From assembly GCF_014903745.1 (NCBI RefSeq), contig NZ_JACVXA010000045.1:1-42446 (forward strand): a DNA stretch of 42,446 nucleotides, in the 5' to 3' direction. The notes beneath the pieces are model-generated. The model made no database searches. It saw only the letters and a list, made by a program, of their open reading frames with translations, and was not told where the DNA came from. Made by a program: the position numbers and the translations under genes. How positions within the stretch are numbered: position 1 is the stretch's first letter; every line of letters begins with the position of its first letter. Shown here piece after piece: positions 18,122-25,719 of the stretch. Source of the stretch: Mangrovicoccus algicola (GTDB lineage: Bacteria; Pseudomonadota; Alphaproteobacteria; Rhodobacterales; Rhodobacteraceae).

Positions 18122-19096
18122 TTGACCCCTTGCCGCCGCGCGCCGCTGCGCCTGATGACTCTTGCCCTGTGCCTCACGATGGGAGTGCCCGCCATGGCCG
18201 AACCGCTGACCGACGAGGCCACGCTGAGCCTCTGGGGCGGCACAGCGCCCGGTGCCCCTGACGGCCTGGAACAGGTGGTGGTCGAACGGTCCAAGAGCCT
18301 CTACCGCGCCGACCGGGCGCTGATGGGGATCACCGATCCCAGCCTGACCGTCTTCCGTCCCGAGCATCCCAACGGCACCTCGATGATCGTCGCCCCCGGC
18401 GGCAGCTATCGCCGCGTCGTGCTGGACAAGGAGGGGATCGAGATCGCCCGCGCCATGGCCGAACGCGGCATCACCAGCTTCCTGCTGAGCTATCGCCTGC
18501 CCGGCGAGGGCCATGAGAACGCGACCGAAGCGCCGCTGGCGGATGCGCAGCGCGCGGTGCGCATGGTGCGCGGCCATGCGCAGGACTGGGGTCTCGATCC
18601 CGCGAAGGTGGGGTTCCTGGGCTTCTCGGCGGCGGGGCATCTGGGCGGCTCCATCGCGACGATGTATGACCGCGAGACCTATGACAGGGATGATGCCGAT
18701 GCCGGGGTCTCGGCGCGGCCGGATTTCGTGGCGCTGATCTACCCGGTGATGACCATGGAGGACGGCCCGGTCCATGCCGGATCGCGCGAGGCGCTCTTGG
18801 GCGCGGCGCCCACCGCCGAACAGATCGCCGCCTGGTCGCCCGAGCAGCACGTGACGGCGGAGACGCCCCAGACCTTCCTCCTGCATGCCGATGACGACCC
18901 GTCGGTGGATTCGGAGAATGCCATCCGTTTCTACATGGCGCTGCACGAGGCGGGCGTTCCTGCGGAACTGCATGTCTTCCGCGATGGCGGGCACGGATTC
19001 GGCATCCGCGGCGCGGGCGACAGGCCGGTTGCGGGCTGGCCGGATCTTCTGGCCGGGTGGCTGGACGCGACCGGCATGACGGATGGCGCGCAATGA
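18122..19096 (+). CDS. Secreted alpha/beta-hydrolase esterase (324 aa)
   Basis: An exported alpha/beta hydrolase of the BD-FAE/acetyl-esterase type. A signal peptide covers about residues 1-26 (RLMTLALCLTMGVPAMA, cleavage after AMA). The oxyanion region is MIVAPGGSY, the nucleophile Ser lies in GFSAAGHLGG, the acid Asp in LHADDDPSV and the His in GGHGFG. Such enzymes remove acetyl or feruloyl groups from plant polysaccharides or act on small esters. TTG at 18122 is chosen because GGGAGGAGA sits 6-8 bases upstream; ATG at 18155 would shorten the signal peptide. The stop overlaps the next start (ATGA). Confidence 0.86.
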   Translation: MTPCRRAPLRLMTLALCLTMGVPAMAEPLTDEATLSLWGGTAPGAPDGLEQVVVERSKSLYRADRALMGITDPSLTVFRPEHPNGTSMIVAPGGSYRRVVLDKEGIEIARAMAERGITSFLLSYRLPGEGHENATEAPLADAQRAVRMVRGHAQDWGLDPAKVGFLGFSAAGHLGGSIATMYDRETYDRDDADAGVSARPDFVALIYPVMTMEDGPVHAGSREALLGAAPTAEQIAAWSPEQHVTAETPQTFLLHADDDPSVDSENAIRFYMALHEAGVPAELHVFRDGGHGFGIRGAGDRPVAGWPDLLAGWLDATGMTDGAQ

Positions 19097-20226
19097 GGAG
19101 GTTGCTGATGGGGCTGGCGGCAGCGGCGGCGGCGGCCAGCGGGGCCGGAGCCGCGGAATACGAGACCCGGATCGTCGACGAGAAGAACCTGCCGGTCTTC
19201 CACGAGGCGCTGAAGGCGCGGCTGGACTATCCGCTGGCCTATGGCGGCGGCGATCCGGGCGCGTGGCATGACCGGGCGCTGCGCGCGGCGCGGGCGCTGA
19301 TGCTGCCCTATGAGGCGACCGCCCCCTTTGCGCCGGAGGTGATCGACGAGGTGGATCGCGGCGACTACATCGCCCGCCGCGTGGCATTTTCCATCACCGA
19401 TGAAAGCCGGGTCGCGGCGATCCTGCTGGTCCCGAAGGGGGAGGGCCCCTTTCCTTCGGCGCTGATGCTGCATGACCACGGCGCGCGGTTCGATATCGGC
19501 AAGGAGAAATGGGTCGCCCCCTGGTATGACGCGGCCCTCGCGGCCTCGGCGGAGGAATGGGCGGAGAAATATTTCTCGGGACGCTATCCGGGCGAGGAGC
19601 TGGCCCGGCGCGGCTATGTCGTGCTGGCCACGGACGGGCTGGGCTGGGGCGACCGCGAGGGCAACGGCTACGAGGCGCAGCAGGCCCTGGCCGCGAACCT
19701 GATGAACCTGGGATCCTCGCTGGCCGGGCTGATGGCGCTGGAGGACATGCGCGCGGCGGAGTTCCTGGCCGGGCTGCCCGAGACCGACCCGGAGCGGGTC
19801 GCGGCGGTGGGCTTCTCCATGGGGGCCTTCCGTGCCTGGCAGGTGGCGGCCTTGTCGCCGCATGTCGCGGCGGCGGTCGCGAATTGCTGGATGGGCACCT
19901 ATGAGGGGCTGATGGTGCCGGGCAACAACCAGCTGAAGGGACAGTCGGCCTATTACATGCTGCATCCCGGCCTGCCGCGGCTGATGGATTACCCGGATGT
20001 CGCCGCGCTGGCCGCGCCCAAGCCGATGCTGGTCCATGCCGGGGCGGAGGATCCCCTGTTCCCCGTGGCCTCGGTGGAGTCGGCCTTCGAGACGATGCAC
20101 GCGGTCTGGGACGCCTTCGGGGCGGATGCGGCCCTGACCACCCGCATCTGGGAGGACAAGGGCCATACCTTCACGGCCGACATGCAGGACGCCGCCTTCG
20201 ACTGGCTCGACGCGGCGCTGCGCTGA
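19093..20226 (+). CDS. Secreted dienelactone-hydrolase-like/abhydrolase-7 esterase (377 aa)
   Basis: A second exported alpha/beta hydrolase, translationally coupled to the first. A signal peptide covers residues 1-22 (RRLLMGLAAAAAAASGAGA). The nucleophile elbow is VGFSMGAFRAWQ, the acid is probably in VHAGAEDPLFP, and the His in EDKGHTF near the C-terminus. The long insertion around DHGARFDIGKEKW and YEAQQALAANLMNLG is typical of the acetyl-xylan-esterase-like abhydrolase-7 group. Pairing with another exported esterase suggests stepwise deacylation of one periplasmic or extracellular substrate; no glycosidase lies nearby, so the substrate is open. Confidence 0.84.
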   Translation: MRRLLMGLAAAAAAASGAGAAEYETRIVDEKNLPVFHEALKARLDYPLAYGGGDPGAWHDRALRAARALMLPYEATAPFAPEVIDEVDRGDYIARRVAFSITDESRVAAILLVPKGEGPFPSALMLHDHGARFDIGKEKWVAPWYDAALAASAEEWAEKYFSGRYPGEELARRGYVVLATDGLGWGDREGNGYEAQQALAANLMNLGSSLAGLMALEDMRAAEFLAGLPETDPERVAAVGFSMGAFRAWQVAALSPHVAAAVANCWMGTYEGLMVPGNNQLKGQSAYYMLHPGLPRLMDYPDVAALAAPKPMLVHAGAEDPLFPVASVESAFETMHAVWDAFGADAALTTRIWEDKGHTFTADMQDAAFDWLDAALR

Positions 20227-20232
20227 GATCAG

Positions 20233-20258
20233 GCGCCGGGGGCCCGGGCCTCCGGCGC
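20233..20258. terminator. Hairpin between convergent esterase and carbonic anhydrase genes
   Basis: Arms GCGCCGG and CCGGCGC form a 7-bp stem around a GC-rich 12-base loop, 6 bases after the esterase stop. There is no T-run, so it may help Rho-dependent ending on either strand. Confidence 0.4.
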
Positions 20259-20276
20259 GTCCCGTCTCCGGGGCAG

Positions 20277-20948
20277 CTAAAGATTGCCGAATTCCCCGGT
20301 CTCGGGATCGTACTGGCTCAGCGTGCCCGAGCCGATATCCATGTACAGCCCGTGGACCGACAGCATCTCGCTGTCGATGGCCTGCTGCACGAAGGGGAAG
20401 GTCATCAGGTTCTCCAGCGACACGACGACGGTCTGCTTCTCCATCGCGATGCGCATCTCTTCGGGGTTTTCGGTGCCCTTGACCCGTTCATAGCCGGGAC
20501 GCAGCACGTCCAGCCAGCGGCCCAGCATGCTTTCCTTGACATCCAGCTCGGGCGCGTGGCCGCGGCACATCTCGGTGCAGCCGGCCGCGCCGCCGCAATG
20601 GGAATGCCCCATCACGATCAGGTTCGCCACTTTAAGCGCGGTCACGGCGTATTCGATGCAGGCCGAGGTGCCGTGATGCTGGCCGTCGGGCTCGAAGGGC
20701 GGGATCAGGTTGGCGACATTGCGATGCATGAAGAATTCGCCCGGCCCGGCGCCGAACAGGTTGGTCACGTGCACGCGGCTGTCGGAACAGGAGATGACCA
20801 TGGTGCGCGGGCGCTGCCCTTCCTCTGCCAGGCGGCGGTACCAGGCCTTGTTCTCGCGGTGATCGGTGGCGCGCCAGCCATGATAGCGTTCGCTGAGATA
20901 GGAAGGCAGCTTGCTGGTCCGGGCGAGAAGCGGGCTGGGTGCGTCCAT
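20277..20948 (-). CDS. Beta-class carbonic anhydrase (223 aa)
   Basis: A zinc enzyme that interconverts CO2 and bicarbonate. Zinc ligands are Cys54 with the Asp56-Arg58 dyad in ISCSDSRVH, and His115 and Cys118 in MGHSHCGG. HRNVANLIPP is the standard dimer/active-site segment. Length fits the bacterial beta class. ATG at 20948 follows AGGAGA at about 7 bases; the long open frame further upstream is not used. It converges with the esterase pair and is divergent from the small gene at 21.1 kb. An AT-rich stretch just upstream (about 20970-21010) probably holds its promoter. Confidence 0.95.
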   Translation of the reverse strand: MDAPSPLLARTSKLPSYLSERYHGWRATDHRENKAWYRRLAEEGQRPRTMVISCSDSRVHVTNLFGAGPGEFFMHRNVANLIPPFEPDGQHHGTSACIEYAVTALKVANLIVMGHSHCGGAAGCTEMCRGHAPELDVKESMLGRWLDVLRPGYERVKGTENPEEMRIAMEKQTVVVSLENLMTFPFVQQAIDSEMLSVHGLYMDIGSGTLSQYDPETGEFGNL

Positions 20949-21110
20949 GTCGGGTCTCCTGGGTATGCCGGGCATCAATAACCATGAATGAAAGGAAAAT
21001 TTAATAGGGAATCCGCGCCCCGGCCAGAGGCGGCCTAACCGTTTCTTGAGGCTGCCTCCGCTATACCCGCCGCACGCTGTGGGGGCGTACCTAACGTGAC
21101 GGGGTGTCTT

Positions 21111-21488
21111 GTGTCCGTGATTCCGATGACTTTCGACGAAGCGGTTCGCTTCGATCCGCGCAGGCTTGCCGATCTTTACCGGACGATGGGCGAGATCGGC
21201 GCGGAGAACGTGTTGTGCGACACGATGGAGGAACTGACCATCCAGCTGGTGCGCATCGAGAAGCTGGGCCGCCGCGCGCGGCTGCAGGAGGTGCGCGAGA
21301 TCGCCGAGCGCATCGCGCCGCGGGCCGAGCAGATCGGCCTTGCCGGGCTGGCCGGGGCGGCCCGGGCCGTGGCGGATTGCGTGCGTCTGGGCGACCGCAC
21401 GGGGGCGGTGGCGACGATGGCGCGGCTGTCGCGGATGGGGGACAAGTCGCTTTCGGCCATCTGGGACCCGCAGGGCATGATGCTCTAG
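21111..21488 (+). CDS. Small all-helical protein of unknown function (125 aa)
   Basis: Not recognised. It is a soluble, mostly helical protein with MTFDEAVRFDPRRLADLYRT near the N-terminus and a repeat-like pair of amphipathic helices. The layout resembles a histidine-phosphotransfer four-helix bundle, but there is no conserved His in the expected helix, so signalling by phosphotransfer is not supported. The start is uncertain: GTG at 21096, GTG at 21111 (GGGG 7 bases upstream, chosen) and ATG at 21126 are all possible. It is followed by the promoter of the aminopeptidase gene. Confidence 0.6.
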   Translation: MSVIPMTFDEAVRFDPRRLADLYRTMGEIGAENVLCDTMEELTIQLVRIEKLGRRARLQEVREIAERIAPRAEQIGLAGLAGAARAVADCVRLGDRTGAVATMARLSRMGDKSLSAIWDPQGMML

Positions 21489-21511
21489 CCGGGCAGGGCC
21501 GCGGTTAGGGC

Positions 21512-21539
21512 TTGCGGGGCAGGGGACACCGGCTAGAGT
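21512..21539 (+). promoter_or_regulatory. Promoter of the aminopeptidase-NlpC pair
   Basis: -35 TTGCGG, 16-base spacer, -10 TAGAGT, placed so that transcription would begin about 25 bases before the TTG start at 21572. Confidence 0.6.
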
Positions 21540-21571
21540 GGGCCCAGACCCCGGTTTCATGAGGTTTCTTC

Positions 21572-22987
21572 TTGCCCGATCTGCCGATGGCGTCCTTTGC
21601 CCCCGCGAAGGATGCAGCCCGTCCCCTTCATCTCGTCTTTGCCGAGGATCTCTCCGTCTTTGCCGGATCGCTGCCTCCCGCGGCGGCCGGCTGGTTGCGG
21701 GCCTGCGGGTTCCGCGCGGCGCCGGGCGAGGTCCTGCTGCTGCCGGAGGATGGCGGCGTCGGGGGCGCGGTGCTCGGTCTCGGGCCGCTGGCGCAGAAGG
21801 CGCGGCAGCGGTTCGCGGTGGCCCAGGCGGTCGGACGTCTGCCTGCCGGATCCTGGCGCATCGCCACGCCGATGACCCCCGAGGAGGCGGAAGAGGCCGC
21901 CCTGGCCTGGCTGCTGGCCGGATACAGCCACACGCTGAAATCCGGCGTCTCGCCATCCGAGCCGCCCGCGCTGGCGGCGCCGGAAGGGGTGGACGAGGCG
22001 CGGATCCTCGCCATTGCCCGGGGCGAATGCCTGACGCGGCAGCTGATCAACACGCCGGCCAACCTGATGGGCCCCGACGAGCTTCAGGCGGCGGCCGAGG
22101 ATCTGGCCCGCGACCACGGCGCCGCGGTCGAGGTGATCGAAGGCACGGCGCTGCTGGATGCGAATTTCCCGATGATCCATGCGGTCGGGCGGGCCTCCGA
22201 CCGGGCGCCGCGGCTGATCGACCTGCGCTGGGGCGGCTCCGGGCCGCTGCTGACGCTGGTCGGCAAGGGCATCGTCTTCGATACCGGCGGGCTGGACCTG
22301 AAACCCGCCAGTGCCATGGGGCTGATGAAGAAGGACATGGGCGGGGCGGCGGCCGTGCTGGGCCTGGCCCACATGATCATGGCGACGGCGATGCCGCTGC
22401 GGCTCAGGGTGCTTCTGCCGGTGGCCGAGAACGCGGTGTCCGGTCCGGCCTTCCGTCCGGGCGATGTGCTGACCTCGCGCGCGGGGCTGACGGTGGAGGT
22501 CAACAATACCGATGCCGAGGGGCGGCTGGTCCTTGCCGATGCCCTGGCCTATGGCGGCGAGGAGAACCCCGACCTGATGGTCTCCATGGCGACGCTGACC
22601 GGGGCGGCACGGGTGGCGGTTGGCCCAGATCTGGCGCCCTTCTATACCGGCTCCGACACCCTTGCCGCGGCGCTGTCGGCGGCCGGGCAGCAGGTGCGCG
22701 ACCCGGTCTGGCGGATGCCCTTCCACGATCCCTACGAGGCGTTGATCGAACCGGCCATCGCCGATCTGGACAATGCCCCGAAGGGCGGGTTCGCGGGATC
22801 GATCACCGCCGCGCTGTTCCTGCGCCGCTTTGCCGGGGGCGCGGCGGAATACACGCATTTCGACATCTATGGCTGGCAGCCCGCCGCCGCCCCGGCGCGT
22901 CCCGCCGGCGGGGCCGGGCAGGGGGCGCGGGCGCTTTTCGCCGCGCTGCCGCGGATCCTGGGGCTGGACGGGTCCGATGCTGTTTAA
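21572..22987 (+). CDS. M17 leucyl aminopeptidase family protein (471 aa)
   Basis: A cytosolic two-metal aminopeptidase that removes N-terminal residues from peptides. The catalytic domain shows LVGKGIVFDTGGLDLKP (Lys and Asp metal ligands, about 228-245), MKKDMGGAAAVLG and the family signature NTDAEGRLVLADAL (about 311-324). The N-terminal domain (residues ~1-150) is less conserved. TTG at 21572 is chosen because GAGG lies about 8 bases upstream; ATG at 21587 has no ribosome site. The stop overlaps the NlpC gene by 11 bases, so the two products are made together, which suggests peptide release from muropeptides or other peptides. Confidence 0.92.
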   Translation: MPDLPMASFAPAKDAARPLHLVFAEDLSVFAGSLPPAAAGWLRACGFRAAPGEVLLLPEDGGVGGAVLGLGPLAQKARQRFAVAQAVGRLPAGSWRIATPMTPEEAEEAALAWLLAGYSHTLKSGVSPSEPPALAAPEGVDEARILAIARGECLTRQLINTPANLMGPDELQAAAEDLARDHGAAVEVIEGTALLDANFPMIHAVGRASDRAPRLIDLRWGGSGPLLTLVGKGIVFDTGGLDLKPASAMGLMKKDMGGAAAVLGLAHMIMATAMPLRLRVLLPVAENAVSGPAFRPGDVLTSRAGLTVEVNNTDAEGRLVLADALAYGGEENPDLMVSMATLTGAARVAVGPDLAPFYTGSDTLAAALSAAGQQVRDPVWRMPFHDPYEALIEPAIADLDNAPKGGFAGSITAALFLRRFAGGAAEYTHFDIYGWQPAAAPARPAGGAGQGARALFAALPRILGLDGSDAV

Positions 22988-23771
22988 GAAGAAGCCCGAG
23001 GAGATCCTGCAGGTCGCCGTGCCGGTCGCCGATATCCGCGACGGGCCCGACGGCGCGCGGCTGCGGCAGCTGGTCTTCGGCGAGCCGGTCCGGATCCTGA
23101 AGGCCCGCAAGCCCGACCATGTGGGCATCGAGGCGGTGCGCGACGGGTACCAAGGCGTGATGGCGCGGGCCGATCTCGGCGGGCTGCAACCGCAGACGCA
23201 TCGCGTCTCGGCACCTGCCACCCATGTCTATTCCGCCGCGGACCTGAAATCGCCCGAGGTGATGACGCTGTCCTTCGGCGCCCGGCTGAATGTCGAGGGC
23301 GAGGAGTCGGGGTTCCTGCGGCTGCAGACCGGGGGATTCGTGCCGAAGGTCCATGTGCAGAAGGCCGTCAGCCGCTTTGCCGATCCGGTGGGGGTGGCCG
23401 AGATGTTCATCGGCACGCCCTATCTGTGGGGCGGCAACAGCCGTGCGGGCATCGATTGTTCGGGGCTTGTCCAGGTCGCCGCCATCGCCTGCGGATTGAC
23501 CTGTCCGGGCGATAGCGGCGATCAGGCCGAACTGCTGGGCGATCCGCTGGAGGCGGAAGCGCCGCTGCGCCGGGGCGACCTGCTGTTCTGGAAGGGGCAT
23601 GTGGCCTGGGTGGCGGCGCCCGACCGCATCGTGCATGCCAATGCCCATCACATGGCGGTGGTCTCCGAACCCATGGAACCCGCGGTGCAGCGCATCGCCG
23701 GACAGGGCGGCGGCGCGGTCACGGCGCGGCGGCGGATCAACTTGTTCCGCGAGGACAAGGCCCGGGGCTGA
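22977..23771 (+). CDS. NlpC/P60 cysteine peptidase with SH3-like domain (264 aa)
   Basis: A gamma-D-glutamyl-diaminoacid-type endopeptidase. Residues ~15-125 form SH3b-like beta modules, and the NlpC/P60 domain follows. The triad is Cys161 in AGIDCSGLVQ, His208 in KGHVAWV, and a third polar residue in VHANAHH. There is no signal peptide: the chain begins MLFKKKPEE, so it should stay in the cytosol like YkfC-type enzymes that trim recycled muropeptides. It overlaps the aminopeptidase gene by 11 bases. It converges with the DUF2794 gene, with 17 bases between the stops. Confidence 0.9.
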   Translation: MLFKKKPEEILQVAVPVADIRDGPDGARLRQLVFGEPVRILKARKPDHVGIEAVRDGYQGVMARADLGGLQPQTHRVSAPATHVYSAADLKSPEVMTLSFGARLNVEGEESGFLRLQTGGFVPKVHVQKAVSRFADPVGVAEMFIGTPYLWGGNSRAGIDCSGLVQVAAIACGLTCPGDSGDQAELLGDPLEAEAPLRRGDLLFWKGHVAWVAAPDRIVHANAHHMAVVSEPMEPAVQRIAGQGGGAVTARRRINLFREDKARG

Positions 23772-23788
23772 AAGCGCTCGCCCGCGGC

Positions 23789-24136
23789 TCAGTCGCCGAC
23801 CGGGCGGATCAGCTTGCGCTCCAGCACCCGCAGCACCTGGCGCAGGTCATGCCCGCGCTTGAGGATCTGGCCGTCCATTCCGGTGACGGAATACATGCCT
23901 TGGCGCGCGCGCAGCCTGGGCTGCTTCTCGATGCGGTAGAGCGGATGCTCGGCCGTGCGGCGGAAGACGGAGAAGACCGCCCGGTCGCGCAGCGTGCTGA
24001 TGCCGTAGTCGCGCCATTCCCCGGCGGCCACCATGCGGCCGTAGAGGCTGAGGATCACGGAAAGCTCGTCACGCTGGAAAGCCACGGCATCGGGGGCTGC
24101 CCCGGCGGCCGGGAACGGGGGGGGATGCAAGCTCAT
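23789..24136 (-). CDS. DUF2794 protein (115 aa)
   Basis: A small conserved alphaproteobacterial protein of the DUF2794 family, function unknown. The conserved core is LSLYGRMVAAGEWRDYGI, RDRAVFSVFRR, LYRIEKQPRLRARQGMYSV and ILKRGHDLRQVLRVLERK. It is soluble and basic. ATG at 24136 or 24145 are both possible starts; the longer open frame to 24295 is not supported because it would run into the divergent psd promoter. Confidence 0.85.
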   Translation of the reverse strand: MSLHPPPFPAAGAAPDAVAFQRDELSVILSLYGRMVAAGEWRDYGISTLRDRAVFSVFRRTAEHPLYRIEKQPRLRARQGMYSVTGMDGQILKRGHDLRQVLRVLERKLIRPVGD

Positions 24137-24166
24137 GCCGGGCATCTTGGGGGGCGCCGGGTGTGA

Positions 24167-24182
24167 AATCAAGCGGTTGATT
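24167..24182. promoter_or_regulatory. Inverted repeat between DUF2794 and psd
   Basis: AATCAAGCGGTTGATT is a perfect 6+4+6 inverted repeat in the divergent gap. It resembles an FNR/CRP-type site turned inside out (ATCAA-N4-TTGAT rather than TTGAT-N4-ATCAA), so it is not an FNR box. It lies just upstream of the psd promoter. Confidence 0.4.
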
Positions 24183-24213
24183 GCAGCGGCGCGGCGCTCC
24201 CGGCCTGCCGCCC

Positions 24214-24241
24214 TTGTGCCTCCCGTCAATCTGCCTATGAC
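24214..24241 (+). promoter_or_regulatory. Promoter of psd-pssA
   Basis: -35 TTGTGC, 16-base spacer, -10 TATGAC, ending 35 bases before the psd start. Confidence 0.5.
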
Positions 24242-24276
24242 TGGGAGACGATGCAAAGGGAAAGGAACGGCCGCAG

Positions 24277-24942
24277 ATGCGGATGCGCGACACATTCATC
24301 AAGCCGATGCACCCCGAGGGACGGCGTTTCGTGGCGATCTTCGCCGCCATTGCCCTGGTGCTGTTCCTGATCTGGGAACCGCTGGGCTGGATCGGCGTGG
24401 GGGCCACGGTCTGGTGCTATTATTTCTTCCGCGACCCCGAACGGGTGACGCCGCCTCGCCCCGGCCTGGTCGTCAGCCCCGCCGACGGGATCGTGTCGCT
24501 GATCGAGCCCGCCGTTCCCCCGGCCGAGCTTGGCCTGCCGGACGTGCCGCTGACCCGGGTCAGCGTGTTCATGAGCGTGTTCAATTGCCACGTGAACCGC
24601 GTGCCGGTCGCGGGCGAGGTCACGGCGGTCGCCTATCGCCCCGGCAAGTTCTTCAATGCCTCGCTCGACAAGGCGAGTTCCGACAATGAGAGGAACGCCC
24701 TGGCGATCCGGCTGGAGGACGGGCGCGACATCGCGGTGGTCCAGATCGCGGGCCTGGTGGCGCGGCGGATCCTGTGCTTCGTCCAGCCCGGGACCCGGCT
24801 GGCGCGGGGCGAACGTTTCGGGCTGATCCGCTTCGGATCGCGGCTTGACGTGTATCTGCCGCCGGGCGTGGCGCCGATGGTGGCGGTGGGCCAGACCATG
24901 GTCGCGGGCGAGACGGTGATCGCCGAGCTGGGGGAGGCCTGA
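24277..24942 (+). CDS. psd: Phosphatidylserine decarboxylase proenzyme, short form (221 aa)
   Basis: Makes phosphatidylethanolamine from phosphatidylserine at the inner membrane. The chain has a hydrophobic segment at about residues 18-50, then the decarboxylase domain ([27 protein letters not shown]). The self-cleavage site is Gly187-Ser188 in [12 protein letters not shown]; cleavage would leave a pyruvoyl group on the small subunit. The length and the plain GS site mark it as the archaeal/short type common in alphaproteobacteria. ATG at 24277 follows AAAGGAA. It is 3 bases before pssA, so both steps of the pathway are co-expressed. Confidence 0.95.
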   Translation: MRMRDTFIKPMHPEGRRFVAIFAAIALVLFLIWEPLGWIGVGATVWCYYFFRDPERVTPPRPGLVVSPADGIVSLIEPAVPPAELGLPDVPLTRVSVFMSVFNCHVNRVPVAGEVTAVAYRPGKFFNASLDKASSDNERNALAIRLEDGRDIAVVQIAGLVARRILCFVQPGTRLARGERFGLIRFGSRLDVYLPPGVAPMVAVGQTMVAGETVIAELGEA

Positions 24943-24945
24943 TCC

Positions 24946-25698
24946 ATGTCGCCCGCGCCGAACCGCCCCGCCAAGGAGCCCAAGGCCTTCTCGCCGATCC
25001 TGCTTCTGCCCAACATGCTGACCGTGACGGCGATCTGCGCGGGGCTGACGGCGATCCGGGCGGGGGTGCATGGCAATTACGAACTGGCGGTGCAGCTGAT
25101 CATCGTGGCGGGCATTCTCGACGGGCTGGATGGCCGTCTGGCGCGGGCGCTGGGATCGGCCAGCAAGATCGGCGCGGAGCTGGATTCGCTGGCGGATTTC
25201 GTCAATTTCGGGGTGGCGACGCCGCTGACCCTGTATTTCTGGGCCCTGCAGGATAGCGGCGGGATCGGCTGGATTGCCGTTCTGGTCTTCTCCATCTGCT
25301 GCGTCTTCCGGCTGGCGCGATTCAATGTCGGCAGCAAGACCGGCGGAGGGCTGGGCGGCGCCTATTTCGAGGGCGTGCCCTCTCCGGCCGGGGCGCTGGT
25401 GGTGATGCTGCCGCTCTATGTGTCCTTCGCCTTTGCCGACCGGCCCAGCATCCCGGCGCTGTTGATCAGCTTGCACATGATCGTCATCGGGTTGCTGATG
25501 ATCAGTTCCCTGCCGACCTGGTCCTTCAAGACGACGCGGATCGCGCGGGGCAACGTCAAGTTCTTCCTTGTCGGGGTGGCGGCGGTCGGCGCGCTGCTGG
25601 TCACTTATGCCTGGCGCACGCTGATCGTGCTGTGCCTAGCCTATATCGTCACGGTGCTCTGGGCCTGGCTGAACCGCAGGCGGCTCTCGCGGCGCTGA
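24946..25698 (+). CDS. pssA: CDP-diacylglycerol-serine O-phosphatidyltransferase (250 aa)
   Basis: Makes phosphatidylserine, the substrate of the preceding enzyme, from CDP-diacylglycerol and serine. The CDP-alcohol phosphotransferase signature runs DGLDGRLARALGS, then GAELDSLADFVNFG, giving the D-G-x2-A-R-G-x3-D-x3-D metal site. About seven or eight membrane helices follow. It converges with the chemoreceptor gene, with 21 bases between the stops. Confidence 0.95.
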   Translation: MSPAPNRPAKEPKAFSPILLLPNMLTVTAICAGLTAIRAGVHGNYELAVQLIIVAGILDGLDGRLARALGSASKIGAELDSLADFVNFGVATPLTLYFWALQDSGGIGWIAVLVFSICCVFRLARFNVGSKTGGGLGGAYFEGVPSPAGALVVMLPLYVSFAFADRPSIPALLISLHMIVIGLLMISSLPTWSFKTTRIARGNVKFFLVGVAAVGALLVTYAWRTLIVLCLAYIVTVLWAWLNRRRLSRR

Positions 25699-25719
25699 TC
25701 CTCGCCGGACCGGTCCCTG

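Noticed and set aside
21046-21067. TTGAGG and TATACC as a promoter for the small gene at 21.1 kb
   Set aside because: The spacing is only 10 bases, far from the usual 16-18.
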